Below the pieces are notes generated by a model that saw only the letters and a program-made list of their open reading frames with translations, was not told the origin of the DNA and ran no database searches. Below are positions 43,256 through 52,568 of a stretch of DNA of 64,000 nucleotides, one piece after another. The first letter of the stretch is position 1, and each line of letters begins with the position of its first letter. This DNA comes from Roseobacter sp. CCS2. Its GTDB lineage: Bacteria; Pseudomonadota; Alphaproteobacteria; Rhodobacterales; Rhodobacteraceae. The position numbers were made by a program, and so were the translations under genes. The stretch is taken from positions 335,440 to 399,439 of the forward strand of contig NZ_AAYB01000003.1 in the NCBI RefSeq assembly GCF_000169435.1. The letters run 5' to 3'.

Positions 43256-43896
43256 TCACTGCACCGCGCTGTCGCCGCGCTCTTTCTGCCCCCGCACAAT
43301 ATCCAGCATGTCAGTTGTAAGTGCCACAGATTGAAGCGTTGGGCTGCACCGCCATCGGCGTCAGAGTCGTTTTTCTCTGCCCATTGCAGAACCTGCCCGG
43401 CAAACAACAGGGCCTTGTCGATGGTTGGGTATTTGTCCTGCCAAAGAGGCCGCGCCATGTCGGCGAGATGCTTGGGCCGGATTTCCGCAATCTCCATTGT
43501 GCCGATAGCAGGGATCACGATTGCGTCCATCTTGGTCATGAACCCATATCCCTTGCCGCCGTTTTTCCAGCCGCGTTGAATGTCGGCATAAGCCAAGGGC
43601 AGAACATCGGCAAAGGTCGTGCCTGACGACAGATTGGCCTGCACAACGGCCTCAACCGCTTTCTTTGGGTTCAGCCCCTTCTTTGCATCCAACTGGTGCT
43701 GTGTGTGTGCATCCTTGGCCTCAGAAAGTCGAATAGTTGGATAGGTGCCAAGCGACATAGTGACAGGATCACCGCCCACTGTGTAGCGGCCCTGAAAGCT
43801 GCCCGTACCGTCGCCATTGGACTTGTATTGCAGCCCCATCATAATCTTGTGGTTGCCCTTTGGCAGGGACTTGAGTTGAAGGTCTTTAGTGATCAT
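43256..43896 (-). pseudogene. Truncated phage-type integrase
   Basis: ATG 43896 starts an integrase N-terminal domain (LPKGNHKIMMGLQY, GRYTVGGDPVTMSLGTYPTI, LSEAKDAHTQHQLDAKKGLN) and SAM-like domain (TFADVLPLAYADIQRGWKN, AIGTMEIAEIRPKHLADM), up to the QWAEKNDSDAD motif that precedes the catalytic core. After about 43335 the frame no longer resembles an integrase, and the R-H-R-Y catalytic residues are missing. A different frame there ends in SVALTTDMLDIVRGQKERGD...SAVQ-stop at 43256, apparently the tail of a rearranged gene. It lies 200 bp from the distal att repeat. Confidence 0.75.
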
Positions 43897-44093
43897 TTTT
43901 GTTCGTTTCCGTGTTTGTCTGACGCAGCCCAAGGTCCAGATTTTTCGCCATTGGGGCCGAAAACCATCATTCGAACAAAACCAAAAGCTTATCCGCCAGC
44001 TAGGAACAGCCCATTGAAAACGCAATATATTATTTGAAAGCTACTGACCTTTAGTTAGGTCTTGAAAACGGCACTGAGGTCCACATCGTCAGA

Positions 44094-44108
44094 CTGTCTG
44101 TCCGCCAC
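44094..44108 (+). repeat. Attachment-site repeat, distal copy
   Basis: CTGTCTGTCCGCCAC, identical over 15 bases to the tRNA-Ser 3' end at 40500-40514; the bases on either side differ. Confidence 0.7.
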
Positions 44109-44515
44109 CTAGCTTTTTGCGACATTGGTCATGCCGTCCCCGAACAGGGGACGAAGCTGCCCCTAAATATGAACATTTAGGGGCGCCTCAAAAGCTGAGC
44201 TGTTGCGGGATTGACCTGCAAACATCCGACAGTGATCGTTCACACGACTGATGTGACTTTCGTATATGTTGCGGAGAAAACCGCCAAGCATATTGGAAAC
44301 GCGCAGAAGGTGACGATCTTGGTCACTTGCATAAAAACAGCAAGCCTCCACCACAAAATGCAATGCGAAGGGGGAGGCAAAGCGCATCATTCACACGATA
44401 GCATGATGCGTTCTTCATCTATTTTGCACGCGCCGACCAAGTCCAAAGGACGATCATCTGTTGGTCGTAGAAAGACACTGACTTGCGTCAATGACCCATC
44501 CAGCCCCCGCTTGGC
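44109..44515. other. Intergenic region without convincing gene
   Basis: About 400 bp between the distal att repeat and the large surface protein gene. Short frames exist on both strands (44211-44519 plus, 44163-44390 minus), but neither has a ribosome site or family resemblance. Confidence 0.5.
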
Positions 44516-47500
44516 TTAGCAAACCGCGTCTTGCATGAAGTCATCAAACGAAACCGTGACGATGAAGGCTTGGTCGTAGTCTTCATCCTCGGAAACACCT
44601 GCCTGAACGTCGGTCGGATCAAGTATGAGGGTCAGTAAGTCACCTTCACCCGCCTCGTATCCCTCACCCTGTTCCAACGCCAGCGCAAGAAGCTCATCCA
44701 CGTTCTCTTGTGTGCCGTTATAGAAGCTGCCAAAGAATGTAGCGATCTTGAATTCAGAGTTGCCATCGGTCAGGCCCCAAATTGCATGCTGGATTTCAGC
44801 TTCGGTATAATTGCGCCCGGCTGTTGCCCCGCTGGTGTCTCCGTTGCTTTGATTGGTGAAATCCTGGTTGAGAAGCCAGTTGATCGCATCCAGATTATCG
44901 ACAAGATTATTGCTGAAGGCGGCATCATCGACACTGCCCTCGGACCCGACAGCGATGTCCATGGAAACGGCAACATCAGCAACAAAGTCTTCCTCGCGCT
45001 CGATGCAATACGCAGATTCAATGAACAGTCCATCAAGGCGGCTATCACCTGTCCCGTCAATTGTGGTTGAATACCCAAGACCAACCCGGAAACCACCTTG
45101 GGTTGTCGTCGCTTCGGTCGGCAGTGTCTCAGCAATAGTATCGACGGTGTTGAGCACACCTTTGACTTCAACAGCGACCTGCCCATCGTCCGTTTCACCA
45201 AGCCCGTCTGAGATTGTATAAGCAAAGCTGTCATTGAACGTATCACCGATCAGCATGTCAGCCGCCGCAACCCCATCGATCACAGCATTTGTGCTGTCAT
45301 AATCCAAAGTGCCATCATTGTTGAGCGTCACAACAGCACCACTCTCAAGTGTCGTGCTCTCGCCGATGGTGAGGTTCACGCCATTGACAGTGGCAAGGGC
45401 AACCGTGCCGCCAGCGGCGTCAGTATCGTTTGCCAAAACATCAATCGTCGTTGTTTCAAGTGCACAGACCATGCCAGCGTCATCAACAGAAACGGGAGCG
45501 GCGTTTTCGACAATAAGCCCAGCATCAATTGTCAGGTCGGCCACGCCAATATCCAGAGCGATATCACCGGTGCGTCCTGTGGCTGCATCCGCATCGCTAT
45601 CTGTCCCTGCATCACCACCAGCATTCGCGGTTGTAAAGTCGAAACCATCGACCTCCTCAAACAGAATATTGTATGTGCCGGCGTTCAGATCATCGAACAG
45701 ATACTGACCGTTTTCGTCAGTGGTTGTTGATGCAATGACCGTCCCGGTGTCATCGAAAAGCATGACATCAACATCTGCAAGTGTGCTTTCGCCATCATCG
45801 AGAATTCCATTGCGGTTTTCATCGATAAAGACAGTGTCGCCCAAGGACGCCGTCCCAGGGTCTGCGATGCCGACGTCGACGTCGCGGATGTTGTCGCCGA
45901 TGCCGATGCTGACGGGGGCGGTTGTGGCTGTGCCGTCGCCGTTGTCGATACCGTCACTGTCGACGGTGTCATCACCGCCTGCATCAGACGTCACAAAGAC
46001 ATTGTCGGTGGGGTTGGTGAAGACGACCGTGTAATCGCCGGCCTCCAGGTCCGCAAACAGATACGCCCCTTCGGCGTCGGTTGTGGTTGTTGCCACAACT
46101 ATGCCGCCCAGCAGCAGCTGCACCGTCGCACCAGAGACACTGGTATCGCCATCGCCTTCCAGATCATCCTTGTCGGCATCCACAAAGAAACGCCCCCCCA
46201 GGGACGCCGTGCCTGGATCGGTCACGCCGGCGTCGACGTCGGTGATATCCTCGCCAATGCCGATGCTGATGGGTGCTGCCGTGCCATCAGGACCTGCATC
46301 GCTGTCCACGGTATCATCATCGCCCGCGTCCTGACCGACCAGCACCTTACCGTCAGCGGTCTGGGTCGGAAAGACAACCACATAATCGCCTGCGTCGAGG
46401 TTCCCAAAGATGTAGGACCCATCCGCGCCGGTTTGGGTGGTGGCAACCACGTCGCCATCCGCATCCTGCAAGGTCACGGTGACCCCGCCGACCCCCATCT
46501 CGGCATCGTCCACGTCATTGCCATCGGCGTCCGTAAAGATGCGGCCCGCCAAAGACGCCGTGCCTGGATCGGCGATCCCGGCATCTACATCGGGCGTGGT
46601 GGCACCGGCCACAACCGTGACTGGCGCAGTCAGACCGGTGCCGGTGTCGGCGTCACTGTCAATGCTGTCATCATCGCCCACGTCCTGACCGACCAGCACC
46701 TTGCCATCCACATCGGTGGGGAAGCGCACCGTGTAATCACCCGGTGCCAGACCGTCGAACTGATAAGAGCCATCCGGCCCGGTCTGCGTCGTGGCCAGAT
46801 CCGTGCCATCCGCACCCACAAGCGTTACCGTCACACCGGCCACACCCATCTCAGCATCATCAACACCGTTGTCATCGGCATCCATAAACACACGACCAGA
46901 CAAACTACCAACCAAAGCGGCGGGTGCTTCAAGCCCGGCGTCTATATCGCGGATATCTGCGCCGATGCTGACACTGATCGGGGCTGTGTTGCCATTAAGG
47001 CCTGCATCGCTGTCGGCCGTATCATCATCACCAGCGTCCTGATCCACCAGCACCAGATCGTTGAAGGTATCGGGGAAGGAGACCACATAATCGCCTGCGT
47101 CGAGATCTTCGAACAGGTATGATCCGTCTGCGCCGGTCTCGGTCGTGGCGACCACATTGCCTTCGCGATCCAGCAAGGTTACCGGCACGCCTGCAAGTGC
47201 GGCCTCGTCCCCATTATTGTTGTCGATGCTGTCGTCGTTGCTATCCACAAAGACACGGCCACCCAATGATGCTGTGCCCGGGTCGACGAGACCTGCATCC
47301 ACATCCGGCGTGGTCTCGCCTGCGACCACGGTGATCGGGGCAGTCTGGCCGGTTGCATTGGCATCGCTATCGATGGCGTCATCATCGCCTGCATCCTGAT
47401 CGGTAAAGACCTTGTCGGTGGGGTTGCCGAACTGCACGACATAGTCGTCGCCCGCCTCCAGATCATCAAAGCTGTAGCTGCCATCCTGACCGGTCTCGGT

Positions 47501-49681
47501 CATCCCAAAGGTCACACCATCCTTAAGCAGGGTCACAACGGCGCCTGCTACGGGCATGTCGCCCTCGCTTTGGGTGCCGGACTTGTCGGTATCCATAAAG
47601 AGCGTACCTGTAATCGCCACGGTCCCCGGATCGGCGATCCCTGCATCTACATCGGGCGTGGTTGCACCGGCCACAACCGTGACTGGCGCAGTCAGACCGG
47701 TGCCGGTGTTGGCATCACTGTCAATGCTGTCATCATCGCCCAAGTCCTGACCGACCAGCACCTTGCCATCCACATCGGTGGGGAAGCGCACCGTGTAATC
47801 ACCCGGTGCCAGACCGTCGAACTGATAAGAGCCATCCGGCCCGGTCTGCGTCGTGGCCAGATCCGTGCCATCCGCACCCACAAGCGTCACCGTCACACCG
47901 GCCACACCCATCTCAGCATCATCAACACCGTTGTCATCGGCATCCATAAACACACGACCAGACAAACTACCAACATCAGGCGCAGGGGTGCCAGGTGCCC
48001 AGCACAGATCATCCACCGCGCCAGAACCGACCAGATTAATCTGCATTTGGGTAACGCCCGCCGCATCCAATGCAATGGTCTGTTCGCTGTTGTTGCCGCC
48101 TACGGGAATGTCGATAATCCGGGTTTCGCCATTTGCGAATGTGAGTGTGATCGTTCCACCCGGTTCTTCAACGTCAAGGATCTTGATGTCATGCAGATCA
48201 GAGGGGGCATCGAAGTCGAATGTGATGGTGCCACCAACCGCATCATCGGGATCGTCGCTGTCGTTGTCTTCTGACACGATCAAGAGGTTGCCCTGATCCT
48301 CATAGGCCAAATCGGTATCGCCGCCCGTTGGATTAGCGGAATCAAACAACATCGCATCATTGTCATCGGTATTGTTGCGATCACGCTGCGCGGTAATCGT
48401 CACGCCATCGAATTGATCGCTGACAACAATTCCCGCGTCAAAACCTTCGAAATCCAACAAAGCAAAGCCCTCGGGGCAAACGCCGCCGTCCTGACACAGC
48501 TCAATCTTGTCGATGCGGACAAATTCACCCTTATCACCCGTCGCAACAATCGCGACCGTATCACCCGGATGAAGCATAATCTGTGGAAAGGCGACTTCGG
48601 AAAACTGACCGTTATCATTGCCACGATCATCGGTATCGGCGTCCAAGGTTGCCTGCCCAACGACAGTGCCATTCACCTTGATTTGCAGGTCGGATTGGCC
48701 GTCGCTTTCATCTTGTACAAAGAGCGACAGATCATAAGCGCCGGCCGCGCCATTAAAGGTGGTGCTGATTTCGCCGCTGCTTCCTAAATCTGATAGCCTG
48801 ACAATACCGGCGCTCGAAGCGTTATGACCCTGACGCACGTCAAAACCAGACAGGTCCATTGTCTCGGCTTCTATAACGATGCAAACCGGTGCATCACCTT
48901 CATCGACGTCCTGTACCTTGACCCATAATGTTTTATCGACGACACCGCCTTGCCCATCATCGGCCCGGATGGTGACGTCGTAGGTATTGTCACCCCCAGT
49001 CACGTCGGTCGGTTGTTCGAAGTTTGGAGGCGCTACAAAGCTCAGTTCGCCAGTCTTGGGGTCTATTTTGAAAGCATCACCATCTTTACCGGGAACGATA
49101 CTATATGTGATGTCATCACCGTCTGGGTCTGTCGCATCTACGTCGATAACCGCAGTTTCGTTTTCAGCGACCATAAGGATATTATCGTCAGGCAGGTTGT
49201 CGAAGACAGGGTCGACATTCTTTGGATTTTGCGTGGGAACTGACATCAAATCAGAATAGGCAACGCCACAGCCGTCAACGTTATCAACAGAGACAATCTC
49301 TAGCTGCACTCCGGCTGGCGGCACGTCACCAACGAAAGTAAAAAAGTCATCACCCTTGCCGGGGGCTGAGTAATGTTCGATCTCAATTTCAAGCAGCTGA
49401 TAGTACTGACCGTCTGAACCACAAAGCGTAAAAACGCGTTCCGCATACATATCTTGCCCAGTAATCGCATGTCCGTTCACAAAGGCTTTTTGGCTGTCGT
49501 CAACGGACTGATCGCGCTTATCACCGCTCAGGCGATGATCGTTATCTTTGACGCTCAGTTCGTAGTTTGCCTGCGTTGGGACGTTGATCACATCCCCAAC
49601 ACTGATTGAGCAATCACCATCGGCCCCTTTCAACAAGTCTTGTTCTGAAAACGCAAACCAACGGTAATTTTGATATGTCAT
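44516..49681 (-). CDS. Giant repeat surface protein: cadherin-like, SdrD B repeats, C-terminal thioester-like domain
   Basis: A 1721-residue acidic protein. An N-terminal domain (about 1-165) has no signal peptide. A cadherin-like repeat (about 170-270: NETAVIDVDATDPDGDDITY, GDNTYDVTIRADDGQGG), a carbohydrate-binding-module-like beta domain (about 275-395), and a further beta domain (to about 565) follow. Then come seven SdrD B-type Ig repeats (about 570-1420, each opening like GSLSGRVFMDADDNG and containing TQTGPDGSYQFDGLAPGDYT) and a VCBS-like segment (IDVLANDTDAAGG). The last 170 residues hold AYCIERE with Cys1559 and EIQHAIWGLT with Gln1631. The ribosome site is GAGAGGA. Likely an adhesin exported by type I or another route; no transporter gene is nearby. 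Confidence 0.85.
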   Translation of the reverse strand: MTYQNYRWFAFSEQDLLKGADGDCSISVGDVINVPTQANYELSVKDNDHRLSGDKRDQSVDDSQKAFVNGHAITGQDMYAERVFTLCGSDGQYYQLLEIEIEHYSAPGKGDDFFTFVGDVPPAGVQLEIVSVDNVDGCGVAYSDLMSVPTQNPKNVDPVFDNLPDDNILMVAENETAVIDVDATDPDGDDITYSIVPGKDGDAFKIDPKTGELSFVAPPNFEQPTDVTGGDNTYDVTIRADDGQGGVVDKTLWVKVQDVDEGDAPVCIVIEAETMDLSGFDVRQGHNASSAGIVRLSDLGSSGEISTTFNGAAGAYDLSLFVQDESDGQSDLQIKVNGTVVGQATLDADTDDRGNDNGQFSEVAFPQIMLHPGDTVAIVATGDKGEFVRIDKIELCQDGGVCPEGFALLDFEGFDAGIVVSDQFDGVTITAQRDRNNTDDNDAMLFDSANPTGGDTDLAYEDQGNLLIVSEDNDSDDPDDAVGGTITFDFDAPSDLHDIKILDVEEPGGTITLTFANGETRIIDIPVGGNNSEQTIALDAAGVTQMQINLVGSGAVDDLCWAPGTPAPDVGSLSGRVFMDADDNGVDDAEMGVAGVTVTLVGADGTDLATTQTGPDGSYQFDGLAPGDYTVRFPTDVDGKVLVGQDLGDDDSIDSDANTGTGLTAPVTVVAGATTPDVDAGIADPGTVAITGTLFMDTDKSGTQSEGDMPVAGAVVTLLKDGVTFGMTETGQDGSYSFDDLEAGDDYVVQFGNPTDKVFTDQDAGDDDAIDSDANATGQTAPITVVAGETTPDVDAGLVDPGTASLGGRVFVDSNDDSIDNNNGDEAALAGVPVTLLDREGNVVATTETGADGSYLFEDLDAGDYVVSFPDTFNDLVLVDQDAGDDDTADSDAGLNGNTAPISVSIGADIRDIDAGLEAPAALVGSLSGRVFMDADDNGVDDAEMGVAGVTVTLVGADGTDLATTQTGPDGSYQFDGLAPGDYTVRFPTDVDGKVLVGQDVGDDDSIDSDADTGTGLTAPVTVVAGATTPDVDAGIADPGTASLAGRIFTDADGNDVDDAEMGVGGVTVTLQDADGDVVATTQTGADGSYIFGNLDAGDYVVVFPTQTADGKVLVGQDAGDDDTVDSDAGPDGTAAPISIGIGEDITDVDAGVTDPGTASLGGRFFVDADKDDLEGDGDTSVSGATVQLLLGGIVVATTTTDAEGAYLFADLEAGDYTVVFTNPTDNVFVTSDAGGDDTVDSDGIDNGDGTATTAPVSIGIGDNIRDVDVGIADPGTASLGDTVFIDENRNGILDDGESTLADVDVMLFDDTGTVIASTTTDENGQYLFDDLNAGTYNILFEEVDGFDFTTANAGGDAGTDSDADAATGRTGDIALDIGVADLTIDAGLIVENAAPVSVDDAGMVCALETTTIDVLANDTDAAGGTVALATVNGVNLTIGESTTLESGAVVTLNNDGTLDYDSTNAVIDGVAAADMLIGDTFNDSFAYTISDGLGETDDGQVAVEVKGVLNTVDTIAETLPTEATTTQGGFRVGLGYSTTIDGTGDSRLDGLFIESAYCIEREEDFVADVAVSMDIAVGSEGSVDDAAFSNNLVDNLDAINWLLNQDFTNQSNGDTSGATAGRNYTEAEIQHAIWGLTDGNSEFKIATFFGSFYNGTQENVDELLALALEQGEGYEAGEGDLLTLILDPTDVQAGVSEDEDYDQAFIVTVSFDDFMQDAVC
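46566..46912 (-). repeat. 347-bp near-identical direct repeat, copy 1 (inside surface protein gene)
   Basis: Matches 47628-47974 with only a handful of differences, 1062 bp (354 codons) apart, so the frame is kept. It encodes most of one SdrD B repeat plus the preceding linker. Confidence 0.9.
47628..47974 (-). repeat. 347-bp near-identical direct repeat, copy 2
   Basis: Partner of 46566-46912. Other SdrD B repeats in the gene are much more diverged, so this pair reflects recent duplication or gene conversion. Confidence 0.9.
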
Positions 49682-50385
49682 AACATTGTCCTCTCTGGAC
49701 GTGAGTTCTTTACTGGTATTGGGGATTAGTGTGACCGTAGGCCGATCAGATATGTCTGCATGCCGCTGCCACGGGCGATGCTATGGCTGCATCATGCTAA
49801 GTATGAGGAAATCTGGGTGTCCGCGCGGGATGCACGATGAATTCAGTGAGACATAACTTCATCACAAGCGCCCCCACGCAGTGTTTCATTGAGACAATGA
49901 AACTTAAGTTCCTGATTTATTGAGCCTTTAAGAGCGCGTCAAAGTGTTTGCGTCAATGGAATACGGCAAAACTGTGTTTTTTTTGGCGGATTTTCGCTTA
50001 AAGGCTGACTTGGCTATTGCCCCATCAAAAAAATATAATCCGCCGCATCTGAGCTCTGCCAAGACCAGCAGATTAGTGTCACAAAACGATCCGATTTGGC
50101 AGGGCAAATGTGCGGGAACTGTCGCTATCGTCTTTCCCAAACATGCATGTATCATTGGGCTTTAATGATCATTTTGCGACAGCCCTCACCGACGTCGCGG
50201 GCTGTTTGGTAGGAGCGGATTTTGCCTGTCATCATGCCGCTTTTAAACCGAAGACAGGGCGCATAAAAGCATGTGCTCGGTCCTGATTATTGCCTTCTGC
50301 GGGGCGCAGTGACCCATAGTGTACCTTGACAGTCGCCACGCAATTCAGTCCTTTTCCGTATGTTTTTCAATAGGCGGAGTGGGTA
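49682..50385. other. Gene-poor interval upstream of the surface protein gene
   Basis: About 700 bp, AT-richer than its surroundings, presumably holding the promoters of the two divergent genes. A hairpin ACAGCCC...GGGCTGT lies at 50179-50205 without a clear T-run. Short frames at 49928-50165 on both strands lack support. Confidence 0.45.
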
Positions 50386-50664
50386 ATGGCCGATTCATTT
50401 GTTAAGATACTAAGCGCAGCTTTGACCATATCTATGGTCACACCGGGCTTCGCGTCGGCGGGCGGTTTGGCAGCAGCTATTGTCGAGGAGCCACCCGTAA
50501 TCGCGGAACCTGCACCAGTCACGCAAGGCGCAACGGCCAGTTGGGTTGTGCCCCTTGTCGCGCTTTTGCTCGTCGGGGCGGTGATCGCCAGCGATTCTGG
50601 ATCGGACGACAGCGACAATGATGGAGACGCCGGCGAACTTCCTGATGTCGGCGGTGTGAAGTGA
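50386..50664 (+). CDS. Small secreted or membrane protein, 92 residues
   Basis: A signal-peptide-like N-terminus (SFVKILSAALTISMVTPGFA-SAG), a Pro/Glu/Ala linker, then one TM helix (WVVPLVALLLVGAVIA) and an acidic Ser/Asp tail (SDSGSDDSDNDGD). GGAGTGGGTA precedes the ATG. Not assigned to a family; similar short proteins with a VPL-LLLVG helix and an acidic tail are common in Rhodobacterales. It could be inserted with the helix as anchor. Confidence 0.65.
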   Translation: MADSFVKILSAALTISMVTPGFASAGGLAAAIVEEPPVIAEPAPVTQGATASWVVPLVALLLVGAVIASDSGSDDSDNDGDAGELPDVGGVK

Positions 50665-51025
50665 TAAACGTGAGCCGGTTATGAGGACTTCGGTGCTTCG
50701 TTTGGGTATTTCAAGCCAAGCAGTAGCGTTTGTGCATCCACCAATCGGACACGCTGAACTATATTAATTCGCGCTGACCAATGCCTCTAGTTTACAGCAT
50801 GCAGTGGTATGAAAACGTGACATCCTAGAATTATTATTAATAAACAATGGGCTACCGGGGTAGTAAGGTAGACGTTCTGTCCGTCAGTTTATTTTTGAGA
50901 ATTTGAATTGAGGCCAGAATAGAGCCGCTGATTTATGTGCTGCAAACGGCTGTTTCAGTCTAAAGCCACCGAATGCTGCAGATGCACGGACGCCTGCTTT
51001 CGTGATCGTGGTATTATCGGTCATC
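50665..51025. other. Intergenic region, nothing recognised
   Basis: About 360 bp of AT-rich sequence with no gene, tRNA or terminator that can be supported. Confidence 0.5.
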
Positions 51026-51624
51026 CTAGGCTAAACGCAGACCAAGGAAAATCAGAACGCCCCCGCAAAGCTGATCAACATACTTTGAAACCGATATGTA
51101 TCGAGTCTGAACACGCGATGCTGAAAAGCTGATGGCGATCAGGACATGCCAGACCAAAGACATAGCTGCGATGAGCAGCACCAAGACCCAAACTGACATG
51201 TCAGGTGTGAGAAAGGCTGCAAAAACACTGGCATAGTAAGCATCTGACTTGGGGTTGGTCATATTTGCGAGGAAGCCGCGCCAGAAGCCCCGCGCTCCGC
51301 TAGTTGTACCGGCTGTCTGGTTCGCGTTTGGCTGAAACCCGTTTGAGCGCAACAGCTTAACGCCGAGGTAGAGCAAATAGGCTATACCAAGACTTTCAGC
51401 GCAAAACCTAGCAGCGGCAGCGCCTCAAAGACCGATACAATGCCAAGTGCCGCCGCACCTGCCCAAGCAAATGACCCTATTGCGATGCCGCAAGCCGTCC
51501 AGATCGCGTGGCGGCGCGATTTGGATACCGCTGCGGATGTTGTCAGTACAAAATTCGGGCCGAGACTGATGAGTGCGAGAAAACCCACAAACACGATCGC
51601 AGCGATGATGGGTGGAAATTCCAT
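51026..51624 (-). pseudogene. LysE/RhtB family exporter, frameshifted
   Basis: The N-terminal half (MEFPPIIAAIVFVGFLALIS, LGPNFVLTTSAAVSKSRRHA) ends at ALKVLV-stop near 51382, and the C-terminal half continues in another frame from LYLGVKLLRSNGFQPNAN to LIFLGLRLA. Adding one base at about 51387-51390 restores a single LysE-like protein of about 198 residues (ALKVLGIAYLLYLGVKLL). It would export an amino acid. Either a recent pseudogene or a one-base sequencing error in TTGG(G). Confidence 0.85.
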
Positions 51625-51641
51625 GGCGGTCTCTCACATTG

Positions 51642-52568
51642 TCATTTTGAGCCGGCGCTTAACACTGCTCCCAAGATTGCAAAGAGAGCACCAACGACCG
51701 TGGCGATGGTGACGACACCAAGGCCGAATACGGCCAGCAACATCATGGCAACCAGTGGCGTCAGAAATGCCAAGCTGGAGATTGTCGCGGCAGACCCTTC
51801 CCGTGTGGCCTTGTCCCAAAAGATATTTGCGGCAGTGAAAGGGCCAATGCCCATGAGAACAATGGCAAGCCATTGACCTGTAGTCGGCCAGTAGACCGGT
51901 TCAAAGGCGAAATGTGCGGCCAGTGCTGCGATGCCTGCCAACCCAAGTGAGGGGCCAACGACGTTTGTCTCGACCTTTGCAAGCGAGCGACCCACCGAAT
52001 AGATCGCAAACGTAAGCGCACCACATGCACCAAGCAGCACACCGATCAGATCAAGGTTTCCACCCATTTGCGGAGAAAGGGCGACCGCAACGCCTACAAA
52101 ACCGCAGGTAATACCCACGGTCTGAAGCACGGATGGTGCGCGTCGGTGCAGTGCAGACGCCAGCACGACAAGAAAGACTGGCCATAGATAATGAACCACG
52201 TTGGCCTCCGCAGGGCCAATCCGGGCGATTGCGGCCAGATAGAACGCATTGTTGCCCATCAAACCAACGGCAACAAAAGCTAGCGTCTTGAATGGAACGG
52301 TCGCGAAGGTCGTGAGCGTCTTTTGTTTGGCAGCCAGAACAAAGGAAAATAGAAAGCCAATCAATGCCGATGCCCCCAGAACCAGCAAAGGTGGAGCTGG
52401 GTAGGCAATGGTCGCAAGCGCAGGCCAGCTCGCCCAAAGCACTACGGCACCGCTGACAAGGGCGAATGTCTTTGCCCTAGGCCCTCTGGGGAAGGCTGAA
52501 TGCGCCCACGCTTCAAGCTGACCAAACCTACGGTGATGCGTGGCAGTTAGTGTTCCGTCGACCTGCAT
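51642..52568 (-). CDS. EamA family (DMT) transporter
   Basis: A 308-residue, ten-TM permease with two EamA halves. The first half holds VLWASWPALATIAYPAPPLL and ARIGPAEANVVHYLWPVFLV (the family's conserved Y-W-P segment), and the second LIGVLLGACGALTFAIYSVG. The first 30 residues are hydrophilic and may not all be translated, so the start is uncertain. It lies next to the LysE remnant and may export amino acids or related metabolites. Confidence 0.87.
   Translation of the reverse strand: MQVDGTLTATHHRRFGQLEAWAHSAFPRGPRAKTFALVSGAVVLWASWPALATIAYPAPPLLVLGASALIGFLFSFVLAAKQKTLTTFATVPFKTLAFVAVGLMGNNAFYLAAIARIGPAEANVVHYLWPVFLVVLASALHRRAPSVLQTVGITCGFVGVAVALSPQMGGNLDLIGVLLGACGALTFAIYSVGRSLAKVETNVVGPSLGLAGIAALAAHFAFEPVYWPTTGQWLAIVLMGIGPFTAANIFWDKATREGSAATISSLAFLTPLVAMMLLAVFGLGVVTIATVVGALFAILGAVLSAGSK

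Larger units (their letters stand above)
40500..44108. mobile_element. Decayed integrative element at tRNA-Ser
   Basis: About 3.6 kb bounded by identical 15-bp repeats of the tRNA-Ser 3' end, with a truncated tyrosine-recombinase gene beside the distal repeat. Contents are gene fragments, small unknown genes, a PIN-like protein and an outer-membrane protein, unlike the compact operons around it. Excision is not expected because the integrase lacks its catalytic domain. Confidence 0.7.

Noticed and set aside
44163..44519. Short frames on both strands after the distal att repeat
   Set aside because: No ribosome site, no recognisable domain, and they overlap each other.
46433..48274. Plus-strand open frames opposite the surface protein gene
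   Set aside because: They repeat with the same period as the SdrD B repeats because they mirror them; no ribosome site or family match.
44516..49681. Periodic repeats resembling a CRISPR array
   Set aside because: The period is about 350 bp, in frame and protein-coding; there are no short direct repeats with unique spacers.
49928..50165. Overlapping 75- and 73-codon frames on opposite strands
   Set aside because: Neither has start context or family resemblance; left as intergenic.
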